A DNA stretch of 64,000 nucleotides from NCBI RefSeq assembly GCF_003287495.1, contig NZ_PRLE01000003.1, positions 248,001 to 312,000 of the forward strand. Direction: 5' to 3'. Made by a program: the position numbers and the translations under genes. Origin of the DNA: Faecalibacterium prausnitzii (GTDB taxonomy: Bacteria; Bacillota; Clostridia; Oscillospirales; Ruminococcaceae). The notes under the pieces are model-generated. The model ran no database searches. It saw only the letters and a program-made list of their open reading frames with translations, and was not told the origin of the DNA. Each line of letters opens with the position of its first letter. Within the stretch, counting starts at the first letter, position 1. Shown here piece by piece: positions 26,527-35,239 of the stretch.

Positions 26527-26567
26527 CTCCCTGAGGGGGCTGTCGCCATAGGCGACTGGAGGAGTTA
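26527..26567. repeat. GC-rich interspersed repeat, copy 3 (short type)
   Basis: AGGGGGCTGTCGCC-ATA-GGCGACTGGAGGAGTT. Matches the second part of the repeat at 17062-17103 with few changes; it lies between the ATP-grasp gene and the next gene and overlaps the latter's stop. Confidence 0.65.
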
Positions 26568-27320
26568 CTCTCCCAGCACATACGGCATATAATACGCTGC
26601 CTGCTTGTACCACCAATCCCAGTCATGCTTGACATCCTGGCCCCACAGATCCACCCAGACGGGGATGTGCTTGGCCTCAAAAATGCGCTTGAGATACCAG
26701 GTGGTGTCCGGCTGCTCCCAGGCGCCCTGGCCGCAGCAGATGACCGCTTTCTGGTTGCGGAACAGCTCCATGTAGGGATGGTTCTCCGGGAAGTTGGCCA
26801 TGTAATCCACGGGGGAGTTCATGTAGACCAGCTCGTCCATGTAATTGCCAAAGCCGTAAGCCGCCGTGTAGATGCCGCTGAGGGCCAGACAGCCGCAGAA
26901 GACGTCCGGGCGGCGGAGATACAGGTTGACGGCATGGGTGGCACCCAGACTGCAGCCAAAGGCGATGACGCCGGGGTTTCCGTCCCAGCCGTTCCGCTCC
27001 CGGGCGATCTGCTGGAGCTTGGGCACGGCCTCGTCCACGATGTAGCGGAGCCACTGCTCGTAGCGGCGGATGCGCCAGTAGGGGTTGCCGTTGGGGTCGG
27101 ACCAGGTTTCTCGATCCAGCGTGTCGATGGAAAGCACCATCACCTTGCCGGAGTCGATCCACGGGGCCAGCGTGTCGGCCATGTGGAAGTCCTCAAAATC
27201 AAAGAAGCGGCCATCTTGGCAGGGGATATAGAGGATGGGGCGGCCTGCATGGCCGTATACCTTGCACTCCATCTCTCGGCCCAGGGCGGGACTGTAATCC
27301 TTAAAATACTGCATTTCCAT
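26565..27320 (-). CDS. Alpha/beta-hydrolase (esterase D-like)
   Basis: 251 residues; start at 27320 after AAGGAGG. Cytoplasmic esterase fold: HAGRPILYIPCQDGRFFDFED near residue 24, nucleophile elbow FGCSLGATHAVNLYL near 120, ALSGIYTAAYGFGNYMDE, and a C-terminal DVKHDWDWW with the catalytic His. Relatives are annotated as putative esterases, some acting on acyl or carbohydrate esters. The neighbouring gene upstream encodes a second hydrolase of the same fold; the two may act on related substrates. Substrate not predictable. Confidence 0.8.
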   Translation of the reverse strand: MEMQYFKDYSPALGREMECKVYGHAGRPILYIPCQDGRFFDFEDFHMADTLAPWIDSGKVMVLSIDTLDRETWSDPNGNPYWRIRRYEQWLRYIVDEAVPKLQQIARERNGWDGNPGVIAFGCSLGATHAVNLYLRRPDVFCGCLALSGIYTAAYGFGNYMDELVYMNSPVDYMANFPENHPYMELFRNQKAVICCGQGAWEQPDTTWYLKRIFEAKHIPVWVDLWGQDVKHDWDWWYKQAAYYMPYVLGE

Positions 27321-27397
27321 CGCGGATACCTCCTTTTGTGCCCTCTCCGTCTGTTTCGCAGACCGTTCTCCCAGAGGGAGAGCCAAGGGCATCTGTC

Positions 27398-28165
27398 TTA
27401 TTCAAGCCCATACATCAGGGTATGGAACACAAACGGCAGCTGCTTTTCCCAGCTGGCTTCGCTGTGGGTGCCGCCGGGCACCACCCGGGCGGTCAGGTTG
27501 ATGCCACGGGCAAAAATTTTACCGCACATCTCGCCAAAGCCTTTCCGCATCCCCTCGTGGTTGCCCATCTCCTTGGAGCCGTAGTCCATGTAGAGGACGG
27601 TGCCCGACGCCAGCTTTGTGCGGGCGGTCAGGTTCATGAGGGCCGCCGGGGCCACCCAGAGGGAGGGCGAGAGTGCCGCTGCCCGGCCGAACACATCGTT
27701 GTAGGCCAGCAGGGCGTACAGGCTCATCAGGCCGCCCATGGAGCTGCCCCCGATGAACGTGTGAGCCCGGTCGGGCAGGGTGCGGTACTGGCTGTCGATG
27801 TATGGTTTGAACTCGTGGACGAACCAGTTAAGGGTGTCCTTGCCTTTGCCGTCAAAGTGGCCGTAGTTGGGGTCGTCAAAACGGTAGGGGGAATACTCCA
27901 CCAGCCGCTCGTTGTTGGGGCCCGCATTGCACTCAATGGCCGCCACGATCACCGGGGTGTCGGTGTAGTCCAGATAATCGGCCATCCCCCAGCTCTTGCC
28001 ATAGGTGGCGTCGCTGTCAAAAAACACGTTCTGGCCGTCGAACATATAGAGCACCGGATACCGGCGGTCCGGGTCTGCCTCATACATGGTGGGCAGATAT
28101 ACATAAGCGCGCCGCTCCTCCTCGCCGTTGACGGCCGGGTAGCGCACAGTCCACTTTTTGATCAT
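27398..28165 (-). CDS. Alpha/beta-hydrolase (PF00756 esterase)
   Basis: 255 residues, no signal peptide. Typical enterochelin-esterase/feruloyl-esterase-like features: RRAYVYLPTMYEADPDRRYP, VLYMFDGQNVFFDSDATYGK, the nucleophile elbow FIGGSSMGGLMSLYALL near residue 140, ALSPSLWVAP, and the catalytic His in VPGGTHSEASWEKQL near 235. Same strand as the second hydrolase and the ATP-grasp gene, with short gaps, suggesting an operon of three. The natural ester is unknown. Confidence 0.83.
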   Translation of the reverse strand: MIKKWTVRYPAVNGEEERRAYVYLPTMYEADPDRRYPVLYMFDGQNVFFDSDATYGKSWGMADYLDYTDTPVIVAAIECNAGPNNERLVEYSPYRFDDPNYGHFDGKGKDTLNWFVHEFKPYIDSQYRTLPDRAHTFIGGSSMGGLMSLYALLAYNDVFGRAAALSPSLWVAPAALMNLTARTKLASGTVLYMDYGSKEMGNHEGMRKGFGEMCGKIFARGINLTARVVPGGTHSEASWEKQLPFVFHTLMYGLE

Positions 28166-28329
28166 CGTTCCAAAATCCCTCTCGTTCCCTCAGTTTCTTG
28201 TTCTGAGATTAGTTTAACACCGTAAATCAGGAATTGCAATAAAAAGCATCCGGATACGGCAAACGCCGCCGGGGTCCTGTCCTGGCGGCGTTTACAAAAA
28301 TTCTGAACAGAAGAATTCTGGAAAGCGGC

Positions 28330-29409
28330 TTAGTATTTCTTCTCCACCGGAACGATCCAGCCCTTGGTATCGGGGATCTTGCCCCACTGCATCCCGGTCA
28401 TGGTGTCGTACAGCTTCTGGGTGACAGGGCCGATCTTGCCGTCGCCGATGTAAGCGTGCTCGCCTTTCCAGACCAGCTCCTTGACGGGGGAGACGACAGC
28501 GGCGGTGCCGGTGCCGAAGACCTCTTCCAGCTTGCCCTCGCGGGCAGCCTGCATGATGTCAGCGATGGCCAGCTTGCCCTCGATGACCTCATAGCCCCAG
28601 TCTTTCAGCAGCTCAATGCAGCTGCGGCGGGTGACGCCGGGCAGAACGGTGCCGACGGTAGCGGCGGTGTAGACCTTGCCGTCGATCTTGAACATGATGT
28701 TCATGCTGCCGACTTCCTCGACGTACTTCTTCTCCACGCCGTCCAGCCACAGCACCTGTGCGTAGCCCTGCTCCTCAGCCAGCTCACCGGCCTTGATGGA
28801 AGCAGCGTAGTTGCCGCCGCACTTGGTAAAACCGGTCAGGCCGGGAGCGGCACGGATGTACTCGTCTTCGACGTAGATCCGGACGGGGTTGATGCCCTCA
28901 GCGTAGTAAGCGCCCGACGGTGCGCAGATGATGCAGAAGATGTAGTGCTTGGAAGCGTGCACGCCCAGGCCCACATCGTTCGCAAAGATGAACGGGCGGA
29001 TGTACAGGGAAGCGCCATCGGTGTGGGGCACCCAGTCACGGTCCACGTCCACCAGAGTCTCAACCGCCTGGATATAATCCTCCACGGGGATCTTGGGGAT
29101 GCACAGACGGTCAGCAGAATCCTGAAAGCGCTTGGCGTTGCACTCGGGGCGGAACAGCTGCACGGTGTCGTCCGCGGTGCGGTAGGCTTTCATGCCCTCA
29201 AAGATCTCCTGCGCATAGTGGAACACGACGGTAGCGGGGTCCAGCTCAAAGGGGCCATAGGGGACGATGCGGGCATCGTGCCAGCCCTCGCCCTCCGTAT
29301 AATCCATCACGAACATATGGTCGGTGAACTTTTTGCCAAAGCCCAGCTTGCTCTCGTCCTGCGGCTTCTCCTTGGGAGAAGTGGTGCGGGTGATCTTGAT
29401 ATCCAACAT
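28330..29409 (-). CDS. ilvE: Branched-chain amino acid aminotransferase
   Basis: 359-residue fold-type IV PLP enzyme interconverting Leu/Ile/Val and their 2-oxo acids with glutamate. The Schiff-base Lys is in GFTKCGGNYAASI near residue 195. EEVGSMNIMFKIDG and TAATVGTVLPGVTRRS are the family's carboxylate and phosphate loops. Start behind AGAGGGAAAA. Single-gene unit with its own promoter. Confidence 0.93.
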   Translation of the reverse strand: MLDIKITRTTSPKEKPQDESKLGFGKKFTDHMFVMDYTEGEGWHDARIVPYGPFELDPATVVFHYAQEIFEGMKAYRTADDTVQLFRPECNAKRFQDSADRLCIPKIPVEDYIQAVETLVDVDRDWVPHTDGASLYIRPFIFANDVGLGVHASKHYIFCIICAPSGAYYAEGINPVRIYVEDEYIRAAPGLTGFTKCGGNYAASIKAGELAEEQGYAQVLWLDGVEKKYVEEVGSMNIMFKIDGKVYTAATVGTVLPGVTRRSCIELLKDWGYEVIEGKLAIADIMQAAREGKLEEVFGTGTAAVVSPVKELVWKGEHAYIGDGKIGPVTQKLYDTMTGMQWGKIPDTKGWIVPVEKKY

Positions 29410-29490
29410 GATAATTTTCCCTCTTTTCTGATCTCACACAGCCAACGCGGGCAGCACGCCCCGCGCCAAAAATGCCGAATGTTGTTTTCT

Positions 29491-29518
29491 ATTATAGTAT
29501 GCTGAATCATTTTTTCAA
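29491..29518 (-). promoter_or_regulatory. ilvE promoter
   Basis: Minus strand: TTGAAA (29518-29513), 16 bases, TATAAT (29496-29491). Confidence 0.7.
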
Positions 29519-29612
29519 GGAATCAAAAAATCTTTCATCTTTGAGGCGTGTAAGTTGTGGTAAAGTATGATAGAATAAAGTGCGAAGCATCCAAAAGAAA
29601 GGACTCTTTTTT

Positions 29613-30269
29613 ATGATAAACGGCGTGATTTTTGATATGGACGGCACCATGTTCGACACCGAGCGGATGTGGGCCACATTCTGGGACCCGGCCCTCAAGG
29701 CGCTGGGCCTGCCCTACAAAGAGGGCCTGGCCGAGGCCGCCCGGGGCACGGCGGGCGAGACCACCCGCAACGTGGTGCGGAGCTTTTACGGCCCGGACTG
29801 CGATGCCGATGGCATCGTGGAGAGTCTGCACCGGGTAGCGGATGAAGTCTTCCTCTCCGCCCCTGTCCCCAAAAAGCCGGGGCTGGACGCCCTGCTGGCC
29901 TGGCTGGACGAGCAGCGCCTCCCCATGGCCGTGGCTTCCTCCAGCCGGGAGGCCATGATCCGCAACAATCTGGACCAGTGGGGGATGACCCATTACTTCA
30001 AGGCTATCGTCTCGGGCCAGCATGTGGCTCACTCCAAGCCGGACCCGGAGATCTTCCTCCTGACCGCGAAAAAGCTGGGCGTGGAGCCCGCCCGCTGCCT
30101 GGTGCTGGAAGACAGCTACAACGGCGTCCGGGCCGGTGCCCGGGGCGGTTTTATCACCGTCATGGTGCCCGACCTCGTCCCCGCCGACGACGAGATGCGG
30201 AGCCTGTACACCATGGAGTGCGCCTCGCTGGACGAGGTGCTGGAGAAACTGAAAAACGATCAGCTGTAA
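29613..30269 (+). CDS. HAD-superfamily hydrolase (beta-phosphoglucomutase-like)
   Basis: 218 residues; start at 29613 behind AAAGGA. HAD motif I is FDMDGTMFDTERMW at the N-terminus, motif II is in MAVASSSREAM, motif III Lys in HSKPDPEIFL, motif IV in LVLEDSYNGVRAG. The cap is of the helical type between motifs I and II. It is a cytoplasmic phosphatase or phosphomutase of sugar phosphates or similar; the substrate is not predictable. Divergent from ilvE, convergent with ridA. Confidence 0.85.
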   Translation: MINGVIFDMDGTMFDTERMWATFWDPALKALGLPYKEGLAEAARGTAGETTRNVVRSFYGPDCDADGIVESLHRVADEVFLSAPVPKKPGLDALLAWLDEQRLPMAVASSSREAMIRNNLDQWGMTHYFKAIVSGQHVAHSKPDPEIFLLTAKKLGVEPARCLVLEDSYNGVRAGARGGFITVMVPDLVPADDEMRSLYTMECASLDEVLEKLKNDQL

Positions 30270-30270
30270 A

Positions 30271-30309
30271 GCAAAAAGCGCTGTTGCAACACACAACAGC
30301 GCTTTTTGC
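30271..30309. terminator. Bidirectional terminator between the HAD gene and ridA
   Basis: 16-bp perfect stem GCAAAAAGCGCTGTTG / CAACAGCGCTTTTTGC. Confidence 0.9.
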
Positions 30310-30338
30310 TTTTCTTTATAGGGATAGAGAGCCTCCGC

Positions 30339-30707
30339 TTACAGCTCAGCGGTAGCCTCGATCTCGCACAGGACGTTCTTGGGCAGGGTCTTGACGGCCA
30401 CGCAGCTGCGGGCGGGCTTGGAGGTGAAGTACTTTGCGTACACCTCGTTGAAAGCAGCAAAATCGCCCATGTCCGCCAGGAAGCAGGTGGTCTTGACGAC
30501 CTTGTCAAAGCTGCTGCCGGCAGCCTCGAGGATGGCGCCAACGTTCTTGCAGCTCTGCTCAGCCTGAGCAGCGATGCCCTCGCCGACGGAGCCGTCAGCG
30601 GGGTTCACCGGGATCTGACCGGAGGTAATGACCAGGTTGCCGACCACAAAACCCTGAGAGTAGGGGCCGATTGCGCCGGGAGCTTTTTCCGTGTTGATAA
30701 CTTTCAT
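30339..30707 (-). CDS. ridA: RidA family enamine/imine deaminase
   Basis: 122 residues. Hydrolyses reactive 2-aminoacrylate-type enamines released by PLP enzymes. Family signatures: APGAIGPYSQGFVVGNLV, SGQIPVNPADG, and PARSCVAVKTLPKNVLCEIE with the substrate-binding Arg and Glu at the C-terminus. Start behind AAGGAGAAG. A single gene; useful beside ilvE and amino acid genes but not in an operon with them. Confidence 0.93.
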   Translation of the reverse strand: MKVINTEKAPGAIGPYSQGFVVGNLVITSGQIPVNPADGSVGEGIAAQAEQSCKNVGAILEAAGSSFDKVVKTTCFLADMGDFAAFNEVYAKYFTSKPARSCVAVKTLPKNVLCEIEATAEL

Positions 30708-30899
30708 GATGCTTCTCCTTTTTTCTTCTTTCTTATCGTTCGGGAGCTGTCTGCCGCGGACAACGCCGCCGCAACTTGTTACTCCCTATAACAAGTAGTC
30801 TACACCTCCGCGCCCCGTATGTCAACGGTTTTGGGGGATTCCGCGCCGTGCTGGTGCTGCTTTTTTGATTCTCTTATTTATAATGTAAGTGGTCGGAGG

Positions 30900-32795
30900 T
30901 CACTCCTCTTTTTTGGCTTTGGCTGCACCGGATTTCTTCTGCATTCTCCACAATGTCGTCCGTCCAAGACCCAGCTTATCGGCAATGGTGTTGTCGTTGT
31001 ACTTGAGCAGCCGCTTCATCTCCGCAACGCCCTCCACAATGGCCTCCGGGGTGCTGTCGGCGGGGTCCTGCAGGGCAGGGTATTCCTGCCGCAGCTGTTC
31101 CAGAAGCTCGTCCTCGCCAATGGCCTTGATGAGGAGCTGCCGCTTGACGCCGGGGGAGGGGTTCATGGCCTGCCGGTAGAGGTAGACATACCGCTTGACC
31201 ACCGCCGAAAGGGTGATGAGGTTGGTGGGCCAGGCATAGAACCGGAGCAGCTCGTCCAGTTCTTTCCAGAGCTCTTTCTGCCCGCGCAGCGAGACCGTGC
31301 CCGCCTCCCCCCGCACCGCAAAGATCCGGAACAGCTCGATCACATCATCGCCCCGCTCCCGGAGCGGCGGAAGGGTAAGGGAAAAGACCGAGAGCATCTC
31401 CCGCAGCTCCCGGGGGAAGCGGCCCGCCTCTTCCGGCTCCAGCAGGGTGATGATGCGGGCCTGGAACACCTTGAGGGTGGTGCCGCCCACGCTGAAGAAC
31501 GAGTGGTAGACCAGCACCTGTCTCAGGCAGGCGAAGAACGACTCGGACGCGCCGCCCAGCCCCTGCAGGACGATGGTGCCATTGCCCGCCAGCTCAAACA
31601 GACCCGCGTGGTCGTTGGCGCCCTCCTCGCTGCCAAAGAGGGTACGGGAGGCATCCTGTCCCACCACCGTGGCATTGATCACCACAAAGGGCTCGCTGGC
31701 GTGGGGCGAGCTCTGGTGGATGCACTGGGCAAAAAAGCTCTTGCCGGTGCCACTCTCGCCAAGGATCATGATGTGCTCCTCGGTCTGGGCCAGCTGTTTC
31801 CCCGCCGTCATGGCCTGGGTGATGGCCACCGAATCGCCCACAAGGTCTTTCCACTGGTGCCGGGCCACAAATTTCTGGGTATCCGCCGTCTTTTTCCGGC
31901 GGCTGCTGTCCGGCAGCATGGTAATGAGCATTCCCACCTGGCGGTTGCCCTGCTGGAGCTGAGTCTGCACACAGCGCACCATGGTACCGTTGAGCAGGTG
32001 GATGTGGTCGGTCTTGATCTGGCCGCTCTTATAAAACGTGTTATAAGAGAGCGGGGGAACCAGCTCGCCCAGCTCCAGGCCCCGGAGCTTGCGGCCCTGC
32101 AGGCCCACCAGAGCTTTTGCCTGCTGGTTGAACGTGGTAATGCGGTCGTTCTCATCGGTGATGATGATGCCCGCCGGCACGTCCCGGACCAGCGCGTCCG
32201 TGATGGCCTCCTTGCGGGAGGAGGCCTGCAGCTCCGCGGCCAGAAGGCGGGCCCGCTCAATGCTGGTGCGGATGGTGTACTCACCATCGTAGATGAGGAT
32301 GCACGGCAGCCCCAGCCGCTCGGCCACCTCCACCGTCAGGGACGCTCCAATGACGCAATCACAACTGGTGTGCTCCAGCAGGTAGGTCAGCTCCGGCTCG
32401 CTCTCAAAATAAATGGGCTCAATGGGGATGCCGGCCAGCTCCTGTAAAGCCTCAAAATTCATCTGGCGGCTCTTGCGGTAGATGGTCACACCCACCCGCC
32501 TGGCCCCCATATCCCGGGCGCGGCAGAGGCAGTACACATAGTCCGACATATCAATGTGCAGCTCCACAAGGTGCTCGGAAAAGCGCTGCTTGAATTCTTC
32601 GGCATTGGCGGAGCCTGCCACGAACACTTGGCAGCCCTCGCTGTCCGCCTCGTTGACCACCTGCTCCAGTGTTTCGATGGCGCACTCTTTCATGACCACG
32701 GTGGTGTCCTGATAATTCAGCTTATCAATGACCTGCTGCGCCATCTCCCGTAATTTTCGATAACCAAGAAAGCAGATTTTGTAACTGTTGCCCAA
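30900..32795 (-). CDS. PrpR-like regulator with degenerate AAA+ (sigma-54-type) domain
   Basis: About 631 residues from a TTG at 32795 (GGGAGG, 7 bases upstream); an ATG at 32828 has a poor site. Domains: PrpR N-terminal sensor (residues about 10-175), PAS-like segment (DVPAGIIITDENDRITTF), AAA+ domain, and a Fis-type HTH (DNTIADKLGLGRTTLWRMQK) at the end. Walker A is kept (GESGTGKSFF), but the GAFTGA loop is replaced by EEGANDHAGLF and the Walker B acidic pair is lost (GTIVLQGLGGAS). It therefore should not remodel sigma-54 holoenzyme. It probably binds a small acid or acyl compound and controls the divergent CoA-transferase operon from an ordinary sigma-A promoter. Confidence 0.8.
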   Translation of the reverse strand: MGNSYKICFLGYRKLREMAQQVIDKLNYQDTTVVMKECAIETLEQVVNEADSEGCQVFVAGSANAEEFKQRFSEHLVELHIDMSDYVYCLCRARDMGARRVGVTIYRKSRQMNFEALQELAGIPIEPIYFESEPELTYLLEHTSCDCVIGASLTVEVAERLGLPCILIYDGEYTIRTSIERARLLAAELQASSRKEAITDALVRDVPAGIIITDENDRITTFNQQAKALVGLQGRKLRGLELGELVPPLSYNTFYKSGQIKTDHIHLLNGTMVRCVQTQLQQGNRQVGMLITMLPDSSRRKKTADTQKFVARHQWKDLVGDSVAITQAMTAGKQLAQTEEHIMILGESGTGKSFFAQCIHQSSPHASEPFVVINATVVGQDASRTLFGSEEGANDHAGLFELAGNGTIVLQGLGGASESFFACLRQVLVYHSFFSVGGTTLKVFQARIITLLEPEEAGRFPRELREMLSVFSLTLPPLRERGDDVIELFRIFAVRGEAGTVSLRGQKELWKELDELLRFYAWPTNLITLSAVVKRYVYLYRQAMNPSPGVKRQLLIKAIGEDELLEQLRQEYPALQDPADSTPEAIVEGVAEMKRLLKYNDNTIADKLGLGRTTLWRMQKKSGAAKAKKEE

Positions 32796-32906
32796 AATGT
32801 TTCCTCCCTTGATGTTGCGAAAAAGCATCTTTTTTCTCTCTTTTTGTTCCACGCGTCCTAAATATACACGAAATTGGAACAGAATGGAACACTTTTCGGC
32901 CATTTT

Positions 32907-32944
32907 GTCAAACAATTGACCATATCACGGTTCATGAATAAAAT
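32907..32944 (+). promoter_or_regulatory. Promoter and palindromic operator of the CoA-transferase operon
   Basis: TTGACC (32916-32921), 17 bases, TAAAAT (32939-32944). The palindrome GTCAA-ACAA-TTGAC (32907-32920) overlaps the -35 box and is a good candidate site for the divergent PrpR-like regulator. I find no -24/-12 sigma-54 element. Confidence 0.6.
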
Positions 32945-33014
32945 AAAACATCGGCAGTTCACTCTACAACTGTATTTTCGGTTTTGGTTAATTCTTGCAG
33001 GAGGTGTACAGGAA

Positions 33015-34205
33015 ATGGAAGGTTTGCTGGATGGTATCGTTGTTTTGGATCTGGGCCGCGTGCTCGCGTGCCCTTATGCAGCAACGATGATGGCCGATAT
33101 GGGTGCTACGGTGATCAAGATTGAGAACCCCAAGGGCGGCGACGATACTCGTAAGATGGGCCCCTTTGTCAACGGCAACAGTGTTTACTACGCAAACTTC
33201 AACCGCGGCAAGGTCGGCGTGACCCTGAACCTGAAAGAGCCGGAAGGCAAAGAGATCTTTAAAGAGATGGTCAAAAAGGCCGATGTCGTGCTGGAGAACT
33301 ACCGCCCCGGTACGATGGAGAAACTGGGCCTGGGCTATGATGTGCTGAAAGAGGTCAACCCCGGCATCATCTACGGCTCGATCTCCGGTTTCGGCCACAC
33401 GGGCCCGCTGAGCAAGCGCGCCGGTTATGACATCGTTGGTCAGGCCATGGGCGGCCTGATGAGCACCACCGGCTGGCCCGATGGCCCCGCCACCCGCACC
33501 GGCACCCCGATGGGCGACGTGCTGGGCGCGCTGAACATGACCGTTGGTGTGCTGGCTGCTCTGGTCAACAAGCAGCGGACCGGCAAGGGCGAGAAAGTGG
33601 ATGTGGCTCTGGTGGATTCCGTGGCAGCCGCCATGGAGAACATTACCATGATCTATCAGTCCACGGGCCGCATTCCCCAGCGCATCGGCAACCGTTACGA
33701 ATCCACTTACCCGTATGACACGTTCCCCGCAAAGGACGGCGACGTGGTCATCGCAGCCGGCAACAACAAGCTCTACGCCATCCTGTGCGATGTGATGGGC
33801 AAGCCTGAGCTGAAGACCGACCCCCGCTTTGCAGAGGTCAAGGACCGCGTTGCAAACCATGTGGCCATGCGCGAGATCATCGTGCCCTGGACCAAGCAGC
33901 ACACCATTGATGAAGTGGACAAGCTGCTGAACGACGCCGGCTGCCCGTCCTGCCCTGTGAACACCCTCGACCGTCTGGTCGTGGATCCGCAGATCGCGGG
34001 GGCTCGCGGTATGTTCCCCACCATCGATCAGCCGGGCATCGGCGAGCTGCAGATCACTGCCATCCCGGCACATACCACCCGCACCAGCACCGCTCCCCGC
34101 AAAGCTGCCCCGCTGCTGGGCGAGAACAATGCCGATGTGTATGGCAAGCTGCTGGGCCTGGACGAGGCCAAGCTGGCTGACCTGAAAGCTAAGGGCGTTA
34201 TCTGA
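33015..34205 (+). CDS. Family III CoA-transferase (CaiB/BaiF type)
   Basis: 396 residues; start at 33015 after GGAGG. The N-terminal fingerprint is LDLGRVLACPYAATMMADMG, then VIKIENPKGGDDTRKMGP, FNRGKVGVTLNLKEPEGKE, and a second domain with NMTVGVLAALVNKQRTGKGE. The catalytic Asp is expected near residue 170 (PMGDVLGAL). Such enzymes move CoA between short organic acids. With the HMG-CoA-lyase-type enzyme next to it, the likely job is activation of a hydroxylated dicarboxylic acid taken up by the TRAP carrier. First gene of a five-gene operon. Confidence 0.88.
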   Translation: MEGLLDGIVVLDLGRVLACPYAATMMADMGATVIKIENPKGGDDTRKMGPFVNGNSVYYANFNRGKVGVTLNLKEPEGKEIFKEMVKKADVVLENYRPGTMEKLGLGYDVLKEVNPGIIYGSISGFGHTGPLSKRAGYDIVGQAMGGLMSTTGWPDGPATRTGTPMGDVLGALNMTVGVLAALVNKQRTGKGEKVDVALVDSVAAAMENITMIYQSTGRIPQRIGNRYESTYPYDTFPAKDGDVVIAAGNNKLYAILCDVMGKPELKTDPRFAEVKDRVANHVAMREIIVPWTKQHTIDEVDKLLNDAGCPSCPVNTLDRLVVDPQIAGARGMFPTIDQPGIGELQITAIPAHTTRTSTAPRKAAPLLGENNADVYGKLLGLDEAKLADLKAKGVI

Positions 34206-34229
34206 CACGATACAGAGAAAGAAAGCTGG

Positions 34230-35147
34230 ATGATTATGAGTAAGCAAATCGAAGTCATCGAAGTTGGTCCCCGCGATGGTTTCCAGAGCGTGAAGTGCAC
34301 GCCTCCCATCCCCACGGAGATCAAGCTGGACGTCATCGACCGTCTGGTCGCCGCCGGTGTGAAGCACATCGAATATACTTCGTTCGTCAGCCCTAAGGCC
34401 ATCCCGCAGCTGGCAGACGCCAAGGCTGTGACCGAGGTGGTACTGAAGAAGTACCCCGATCTGGACCTGTTTGCTCTGGTGCCCAACCTGCGCGGCGCGC
34501 AGAACGCCTATGAGCTGGGCCTGCGCAAGGTTTGCTACGTTGTCTCGCTGAGCACCAGCCACAACAAGGCCAACATCAACCGCACCCACGAGCAGTCGCT
34601 GGAAGCTTACAAGGAGATCCGCGCCGCTTACCCCGATATGAACATCGTGGTAGACCTGGCCACCACCTTTGGCTGCCCCTTTGAGGGCAAGTACAACGAC
34701 CCGCAGGCCGTTGTCACGTTCCTGAAAGATTATGTGGATGCCGGTATGACCACCTGCTGCCTGTGCGACACCGTTGGTCTGGCAGACCCCGAACAGGTCA
34801 AGGCCGTGATCGGTGCCCTGAAAGCCGCTTACCCGGCCCTGACGCTGCAGGTTCACTTCCACGATACCCGCGGACTGGGCATGGTGAACACCATGGCAGC
34901 CATTGAGAGCGGCGTGGATGAAGTGCAGTCCGCTCTGGGCGGCCTGGGCGGATGCCCGTTTGCACCCGGCGCTTCCGGCAACCTGTCCACCGAGGATATG
35001 GTCTGGATGCTCAACGAGTCCGGCTATGAGACCGGCGTAAACTTCTCCAAGATCCTGGAGGCTGCCAAGTATCAGGTGGGCGTCGTGCCCGGCAACTACA
35101 GCGGCCACCACATCCACATTGAGAAAGAGACGCCTTGCAAAGCCTAA
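34230..35147 (+). CDS. HMG-CoA lyase-family enzyme
   Basis: About 305 residues (the ATG at 34236 is also possible). DRE-TIM barrel lyase: VIEVGPRDGFQSV at the N-terminus with the catalytic Arg and metal Asp, HIEYTSFVSPKAIPQLAD, HFHDTRGLGMVN with the metal His pair near residue 210, and GGLGGCPFAPGASGNLSTED with the active-site Cys loop. Cleaves a 3-hydroxy-3-methyl-acyl-CoA: HMG-CoA to acetoacetate plus acetyl-CoA, or citramalyl-CoA to pyruvate plus acetyl-CoA. The context with a CoA-transferase and TRAP genes favours a catabolic role on an imported acid. Confidence 0.88.
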   Translation: MIMSKQIEVIEVGPRDGFQSVKCTPPIPTEIKLDVIDRLVAAGVKHIEYTSFVSPKAIPQLADAKAVTEVVLKKYPDLDLFALVPNLRGAQNAYELGLRKVCYVVSLSTSHNKANINRTHEQSLEAYKEIRAAYPDMNIVVDLATTFGCPFEGKYNDPQAVVTFLKDYVDAGMTTCCLCDTVGLADPEQVKAVIGALKAAYPALTLQVHFHDTRGLGMVNTMAAIESGVDEVQSALGGLGGCPFAPGASGNLSTEDMVWMLNESGYETGVNFSKILEAAKYQVGVVPGNYSGHHIHIEKETPCKA

Positions 35148-35239
35148 ACTACGGATCCATGCGGGAGATGTGTTCTATGCATCGGCACATGTTCTGCTTT
35201 AAGCGAAGAGATGCAATCACACGGAAAGGTATGGTTATT

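Noticed and set aside
32980-33000. Possible sigma-54 promoter (TTGG...TTGCA) before the CoA-transferase gene
   Set aside because: GG to GC distance is nine instead of ten bases and it overlaps the ribosome-binding site; a good sigma-A promoter exists upstream.
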